This document shows positions 57,846 through 64,000 of a stretch of DNA of 64,000 nt, piece after piece. Positions within the stretch are counted from its first letter, which is position 1. Each line of letters begins with the position of its first letter. The DNA lies in NCBI RefSeq assembly GCF_024166365.1, contig NC_064832.1:43118249-43182248 (forward strand). Reading direction: 5' to 3'. The translations under genes were made by a program, and so were the position numbers. Under the pieces are notes generated by a model that searched no databases, was not told where the DNA came from, and was given only the letters and a program-made list of their open reading frames with translations. Source of the stretch: Elephas maximus indicus. Lineage: Eukaryota > Chordata > Mammalia > Proboscidea > Elephantidae.

Positions 57846-58465
57846 CTCATCAGGACAATTTTTGGTTTGCTTATTTTAAGAGTGAGAGTAAAATCTGGAA
57901 ATATGATTTTATTTTATTTTAGTTCTAAAAGATGAACTAAGAACAGATAAATATCATGTTATTAATTCTACTTTCTTTCAAATGACTCAACCAGCACTGT
58001 CTGTATTGAACAGCTCAAAAATCACTGAAAAAATAAAGGAAACAGGAAATAGAGTTGTAGCATAACACTCCAATTCAATGAACCTAGAAGATATTTATAA
58101 CCCTATTGTTACCTATATGAAGAGCAAAAGTGGATGAACGAGGCTCACAATAACCAGCACGGATAAGAAGAAAGTTGTTTCACATTGCAGAAATTGAATA
58201 AACTTCACAAAATGTAAAAAAAAAAAAAAATTCTGCAAGAGATGAGGGTGAGATGGAGGGAGGTGTTGAAAGAGGCTGTTTAAGTGTCTTTTAGTGGAGT
58301 AGATAGAAGGCCAGGTCCCCAACAACTCCTAAAGTGGCTGGGCTACATCCCCTTCCACCACCATGTCTAGGCAACTGAGTTTGAGAATCTGAAGCCTCTA
58401 GGCTTCAGAGAAAAGCAGAGATAAAGAATAGGGCAAGAAACAAAGAAAATAAATTTAAGCATGTT
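57846..58465. other. Background DNA
   Basis: Nothing recognised. Confidence 0.35.
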
Positions 58466-58467
58466 AT

Positions 58468-58930
58468 GAATTGAATTGTGTTCTCCCAAAAGATATGTTG
58501 AATTTGAAATCCCTGGTACCTGTGAATATGAACTTATTTGGAAACAGGATCTTCAGAGCCATAGTTAGTTAACATAAGGTCATATTAAAGAACAGTGGTC
58601 CTAATCCAATGTGAGTGATGTCCTTATAATAAGAGAAGAGATACAGAGAGGAGAATGACATGTGGAGACACAGACAGATGTGGAGAGAGAATGGTCATGA
58701 GAAGATAGAGGCAGAGATTGCAGTTATGTGCCACAAGCCAAGGAACACTTGGGACCACCAGAAGCTAGAAGAGGTGAGGAACGATCCTCCTTTAGAGGCT
58801 TCAGGGAGAGTATGTCCCTGCAGACACCTTGATTTTGGACGTCTAGCCTCCAGAATAGTGAGAGAATAAATTTCTCTTGTTTTAAACCATCATCTAGCTT
58901 GTGGTACTTTGTTAAAGAAGCTATAGGAAA
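58468..58930 (+). repeat. Solo LTR, MLT1-type MaLR
   Basis: ATGAATTGAATTGTGTTCTC start, TTATTTGGAAACAGGATCTT, GGACGTCTAGCCTCCAGAAT, then GAGAATAAATTTCTCTTG and a TTGTGGTACTTTGTTA end. All in MLT1 order. No internal region. Confidence 0.88.
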
Positions 58931-59640
58931 TGAATATAGTCAGCATAATGAATCATATGGCCCAGTCATCTTACCTCACCCAGGACTCAGAATGCAGGCA
59001 GAGCCCTGCCCCCGTCACTCTTCCCTTTTCCACTCACTCCACTCACATTGTCACAACAGAATAGAGAATCCTGCTCTGTAGAAATGGAGTAACTTCACAA
59101 TATTAGTTTACAGGAAATACAATTTTGGGGGAAAACCAATAAAAAATGGACAGTGTAACCTATCTCACCACTTGACAAACTGGGTCTGCCTGCTGGAAAT
59201 CTCCAGTCAGCTTTTTAGTTATTTAATCTTAAACATAAAAAGAATGATGAAATAGCATCAGGTTAAAAAAAAAAATTAGTTTTTTTTATTTGGGGGAAGA
59301 CCTCTAAAATGAAGAGGCAGGGCAGAAGAAACCACAAGAGGCATTTATTGGGCACAGAAAAGTTTCAAAGAAAGTTTAATTATCGGGGAGATAAAGTAAG
59401 ACATTGTGTTGTGAAGTGAGAATGGGATGCCATAAAAAAGATATAAGAAATATCCATTGCCAATTGAAATCATTAAAGCTAAGATTTAATGAAAAAAAAT
59501 CAGTAGATTAAAAGAAAGTTAAAGTTGATCTCCCAAAGAATAAAAGAAAAGAATAATAGTTGATAAGGGAGAAAAGTTAAGAAAATTAAAGGAGCAATCA
59601 AAGTTAGGGAGACAACATTGTAAACCCAAACAGTAGGTTA
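58931..59640. other. Background DNA
   Basis: Nothing recognised. Confidence 0.35.
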
Positions 59641-59644
59641 GCTT

Positions 59645-59910
59645 AACTAGTAAAAAATGTCTACCTTGAGCATTATGGTCTTTTAAGAACTATGTATATA
59701 GGATCAAACTCAGAACAGCAATTCAAAAGACCAAAGAGGAATGAATACTAAGGGGCAGTGAGTTTATGTTAATGGGAAAGGAAAAGGAGGGTAAGAATGG
59801 TTGTACAACCTGAAGAACGTAATCAATGCCACTAAACTGTGCGTGTAGAAACTGTTGAATTGTTGTATGTTTTGCTGTGTATATTCTCAACAACAACAAC
59901 AACAACAAAA
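59645..59910 (+). mobile_element. (CAA)n-tailed dispersed repeat, near full length
   Basis: ACTAGTAAAAAATGTCTACC start, AAGGGGCAGTGAGTTTATG middle, TATTCTCAACAACAACAACA tail. Third copy in this window. Confidence 0.75.
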
Positions 59911-60445
59911 GAGTCCAACTATCACAGTGAAGAGGAAATTTTCAATGAAATTTTATAAGATCATTTACTAGAACAGAAGGTCATAAAATTATAAAATTCA
60001 AGATGGAAGTACTCTACTCAGTTCCAGCATAACAAAATAAAAAATAGATGCATCTTTAATATAACTGTGAAATTTCAGATCACCAGGGATAAGTAGTCCA
60101 TTCCAGAAAGCCCCAGAGTAAAAATAAAGTGACAATAAACGGATCCAGAAGAGCTCTAGCCTCCCCCAAAACATTGGGGATCTTATTTGAATAGAGATCT
60201 GCCTTCAAAAGTCTGAGGTAAAATTATATTTATCTTAAAATCTTCGAACTACAGAAACAATAAATCGAGAGAAAAGCAGAATGAAGATAATTTCAGGCAT
60301 ATGATATGGCAAAATAGTATTTCCCATTACCTTCTACTGGAAAGCTTTTGGGAAATGGGCTTGACCAAAATAAAGAAGTAAAACAAAACAGAAGACAGGA
60401 AAATCTCAAAAATAATGTGCAAGAACCCTAAAGCTACAATAATAA
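59911..60445. other. Background DNA
   Basis: Nothing recognised. Confidence 0.35.
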
Positions 60446-60602
60446 CGAAACCTGTTGCCATGGAGTCTATTCCAACTCATAGCGACCCCACAGGACAGAG
60501 TAAAACTGTCACATAGGGTTTCCAAGGCGTAGCTGGTGGATTCTAACTGCCGACCTTTTGGTTAGCAGCCAAATGCTTAACCACTGAATTACCAGGGCTC
60601 CC
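60446..60602 (-). mobile_element. Afrotherian SINE, short form
   Basis: The reverse complement runs from GGGAGCCCTGGTAATTCAG to CATGGCAACAGG. Confidence 0.9.
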
Positions 60603-60655
60603 AATAATAACCAGTCAACAGATAATATCCAAATATTTAGAATGAATGGTTCTCA

Positions 60656-60765
60656 TTGTTGTTGTTGTTAGGTGCTGTTGAGTCGATTCCAACTCATGGA
60701 GATTCCATGTACAACAGAACGAAACACTGCCTGGTCCTGTGCCATCCTCACAATCATTGTTCTCA
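60656..60765 (-). mobile_element. RTE 3'-end fragment
   Basis: GTTGTTGTTGTTAGGTGCTG to CCTCACAATCATTG; about 110 bp of the 3' end. Confidence 0.85.
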
Positions 60766-60769
60766 GTAC

Positions 60770-62125
60770 ACTGGAAATAAAAAAAGAAAAGAAAAGAAAT
60801 AGAGGAGTACAAATCACAGCTCCAAAACTAGTTTAAAAAAAAAAATTGGAAAGTAATATACTCAAAGAACTGAATACATTCTTATATGTGTTGTGTGTGT
60901 GTGAGTTGGAAGAACAGAGCCAAGGTATTGGTGGTTTGTATTATAAGCTTTTAAACACAATTTTGCTTTTAAAATATGTACAAGTCTTATTGAAAAAAGG
61001 AAAATGAACTACAAATAAAATTATTCTTGCATTCTCCGTTCTTTATGCTTCTTTATGATTGAAGGTTAGAATGCTTTCTAAAGAAAACTTCAAAATCCAT
61101 GCAAAAGATTAGAGTTCAAATTTAAGTACTTCAGATATTGAAAACACATGTTAAAAAGAATAAAAGCTAGATTTTCCAGAATGCTGTTTTCAGTGAGATA
61201 GCTGTTAATTAATAAAGTCTATAAAACTCTAATTTAGCATATTAATCAGGTGTTATATTTTTGATAAAAGTTCCATTTAACCCTGGGAAAGCTCTGAATT
61301 TGGTTTAAATTTGAAGCCATAGATTGTAAACATAAAAATGATATGTCAAATCTGTTTTCAATTGTGCATAAAATATAATGCTTTGACACATATTCCAATG
61401 ACTTGTCACAGACTTATGATCAAAAAGCCTCATTTCTCTTCAATTCCCCTTGGTTAAAACCCTAGACATGTCTTAGCTACATGCTAATCTAAAGCAGGTT
61501 CAATAAAATGAAAAGAATATTAAAAATGTGAACAACATTGTAAAATAGGAACACCAATTATTCTTTCTGAACCTAGAGACATTTTTAGCCGTAGACTCTT
61601 CAATCAACTGGCATTTATGATAGTCTTAACGGAGGGCAGAATGGTCCCTTCTTTCACAACAAAGAACTAGTCCATATCAGAATTGTACCACATGCATTTC
61701 AGTTTTTTGCCTGAATTCAGAAAGTAGAAAAGTTCCAGTGTCTTTTGTTCAAACCAAAGAATTTTAGACTCTCCCTATTACATCAACTTGTATCATCACA
61801 GAGCGAGTTCAACCAACTCTTTCCAACTTTAGTCCTCTAAGTACTGACTTTCTGCCCAAAGGGTAAACTAGCTGGACCACATTGAGTGGCCACTCGTATC
61901 TCAACAATACTCAAAATACAGTGATTGATTTCTTCACCTATGTGACAGAGAAGAAGAATGACTCTTGGTGGAAAATTGCCTTGTTAACTAACTCTTAGAG
62001 TCCATAGAGGTCACCCTGCCCAGGACAGTGGATTTTTTTCCCCCATTTGTTCTTTCAGAAACTCACGTAATTAATGATTATTATTTGTCAAGATACTTTC
62101 TACTTAAGGATTGTTTGTGTTCTTT
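60770..62125. other. AT-rich background
   Basis: Nothing recognised. Confidence 0.35.
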
Positions 62126-62127
62126 AA

Positions 62128-62562
62128 ACCCAAAAAGCCCAGTGCCGTGGAGTGACTTCTGACTCATAACGATCCTAGAGGACAGAGTAGAATGGCACCG
62201 TAGGGTTTCCAAGGCTGCAATCTTTATAGCAGAGGAGCCCTGGTGGTGCAGTGGTTAAGCATTCGGCTGGTAATCAAAAAGTTGATGATTCGAACCCACC
62301 AGCCACTCCATGGGAGAAAACTGGGGCAGTCTGCTTCCATAAAGATTTAAAGCCTTGGAAAATGTATGGGGCATTTCTACTGTCCTATTGTGTCACTATG
62401 AGTTGGAATCTACTCGACAGTAACAGATTTGGTTTTTTGGTTTTTTTTTTTTTTTGTAATCTTTACAGAAGTGGACTGCCACGTCTTTCTCCCGTGGATT
62501 GGCTGGTGGGTTCAGACTGTCGACCGTTAGCACCCGACTGCTTAAGGAGACAACCTTAAATT
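62128..62562 (-). mobile_element. SINE split by a nested SINE
   Basis: Minus-strand SINE halves at 62128-62233 and 62456-62562. The insertion point, GGCTGCAATCTTTATAGCAGA, is the same place in the consensus as in 55050-55442. Confidence 0.88.
62234..62455 (+). mobile_element. Nested SINE, long form
   Basis: GGAGCCCTGGTGGTGCAGTG, AAGTTGATGATTCGAACCC, ATGGGAGAAAACTGGGGCAG, CTATGAGTTGGAATCTACTC, T-rich tail. Imperfect target duplication: CAATCTTTATAG at 62218-62229 against TAATCTTTACAG at 62457-62468. Confidence 0.9.
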
Positions 62563-64000
62563 TCTGTTATTTTTTAAATTGTTTAATCAGTGGAAACAAA
62601 TGCATTAATGGTAATGCTTTATTATCTCCAATGAATTGTCATGGAGACTTTGATATGCCACACAAAGTAGTTCATATTTTGTCCTGTAATCCCTGTAGGG
62701 AATTAAAGGAGTAGAATGGACTTAAAGAATCATCTCTGTATTACTAATTGTCTCCCAATATCTATTCTCCCCTTCTTTCCTTCCGTAATAAAATATCACC
62801 CCCTTTGATCTGGTCTAATGTATGAAATGCTAGGAGACTGCGTTTCTTTGCCTCCCTTCACCCAGATATGCCTATGAAACTAGGTTCTGGACAATGGTTA
62901 TGAGCAAGAAGTAGTGTGCGAGTTCCAGGTCATGGTGTATAAAGACGTTGCTTACCTCCACTACCTTTTCCTCCCTTCCTGAGAATTTTAATGTCATTAT
63001 GGTCACTGAATCAGCTACAGTCACGTAGATAAAAGCTACACTTGAGAAGAAGGCGTAGCAAAAGATAGAAGGAATCTGTATCCCTGGAGAGTTTTGAGGG
63101 AGCAGGCCAACTTCTCCTGGACTATCCGCCAAACCCTGAACTGTTGTGTGAGAAATATATCAGCATCTATTTTACGTGAACCACTGTATTAGAAGGTATA
63201 TTAGTTGCATAAATGTATTATATAGCCTATGTAATAATAATAATAAAAGGGACCTGAAAATAAGGTTCCGTTGTTAAAAAAAAAAAAAAAGTGGCATTAA
63301 TAGGGGCTGGGCAGCAAGGATATGGATACCTCAGGTTAGAGAATTTTTTATCTTTTTATGTTATGGTAAATATTTGTTAAAACAATCTCCTGCAGAAATT
63401 TGGAAGGAAGATCACATTTTAAAAGACCCAATAGCTCTAAAAAAAGTTTAGAAAACGTTAAAATACCGCGGTTTGTTGGTTTTACCTTGTAGTTCTTAGC
63501 AAGGCATCACAAAAAAGATGAACTCAGAAAATAATTACTGTTTGAAGGAAAAATGGCAAGAAATATAGCTCTGCTATGGAAGTTTCTTTTTGCCCACGGC
63601 CTACAACATAAGCTGACTAGAAGCTCAATTACTTGAGAATTCCTGGGGTTCGCATGGCCAAATACATCTTAACATCAAACAGCAGTACTCATAATTGTGA
63701 CCTCCAGCTTTTCTCAGAGCTCTAGTTTCAATGTCCTTTACCACCCAATGGGAATTAACCCAGTAGCAAAGATCACTTTCAGGTTGTTCCATTCTTGTGA
63801 AGCATATTGTTTCAGATGGCATCAAGCTAATCACAAATAGCCTGAAGGGGAGGAGCATATCCTGAAGCAGAAAGGTAAGACTTAAGAATCACATCTCAGT
63901 GAGGTATTTGGCTATAGTTACAAAAAAAAAAAAAAAAAATAGTTACAGTCACATGAAATTAACTGGAAGTATATATTAGGAAGCCTACTAACTTTTTGAA
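62563..64000. other. Background DNA with a possible old LTR
   Basis: 62740-63210 has LTR-like wording (AAACTAGGTTCTGGACAATG, GAGTTCCAGGTCATGG, GTGAGAAATATATCAGC) but no clear ends. The rest is unrecognised, with poly-A runs at about 63276 and 63921. Confidence 0.3.

Overview
This is a mammalian nuclear window that I read as gene-free: no host exon, splice-framed coding block or functional RNA gene is supportable. The repeats point to an afrotherian, most likely an elephant or close relative. Many copies belong to a tRNA-derived SINE (box A and box B in the first ~70 bases; 3' end with the bases CTATGAGTCAGAA and a CGACTCGACGGCA-like end). Fragments of an RTE/BovB-type LINE share that 3' end, which is the SINE/LINE pairing known from Afrotheria. 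Older layers (MIR, L2, MaLR LTRs, ERVL-like pol pieces, Tigger-like DNA elements) are those of any placental genome. The species call rests on recognised repeat sequence, not on a database search.

Layout. 1-13,700: AT-rich background with a 450-base tetranucleotide array (488-945), SINEs, a MaLR LTR, two decayed minus-strand ERVL-like pol fragments, a hairpin MITE (9970-10168) and an RTE 3' end. 13,724-20,696: an old, near full-length minus-strand L1, frame-broken, with a U6 snRNA/SINE composite inserted in it. 20,700-26,590: mixed old repeats. 26,594-36,362: an RTE copy split by an 8-kb insertion. The insertion is a full-length minus-strand L1 with intact ORF1 and ORF2, a monomer-bearing GC-rich 5' UTR, and about 0.7 kb of 3'-transduced flank, all bounded by a 13-bp target-site duplication.

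40,990-45,325 is the most rearranged stretch. It holds two pairs of inverted repeats (629 bp at about 99.8% by eye, and about 470 bp at about 95%), two pairs of ~190-bp direct repeats that flank each copy of the 629-bp block, and a 108-bp block in direct orientation. 45,800-64,000 is quieter: SINEs, a broken RTE (51,434-52,585), a GC-rich DNA transposon with perfect 10-bp terminal inverted repeats (52,662-53,411), L2, MIR, a MaLR LTR and two SINE-in-SINE insertions.

The only protein-coding capacity that looks intact is the L1 pair: ORF1 (RNA-binding chaperone) and ORF2 (endonuclease plus reverse transcriptase), which in this family act together in cis on their own transcript. The best candidates for something undescribed are the U6-SINE chimera, the L1 transduction with its unusually long inter-ORF spacer, and the nested inverted duplication at 41-45 kb.
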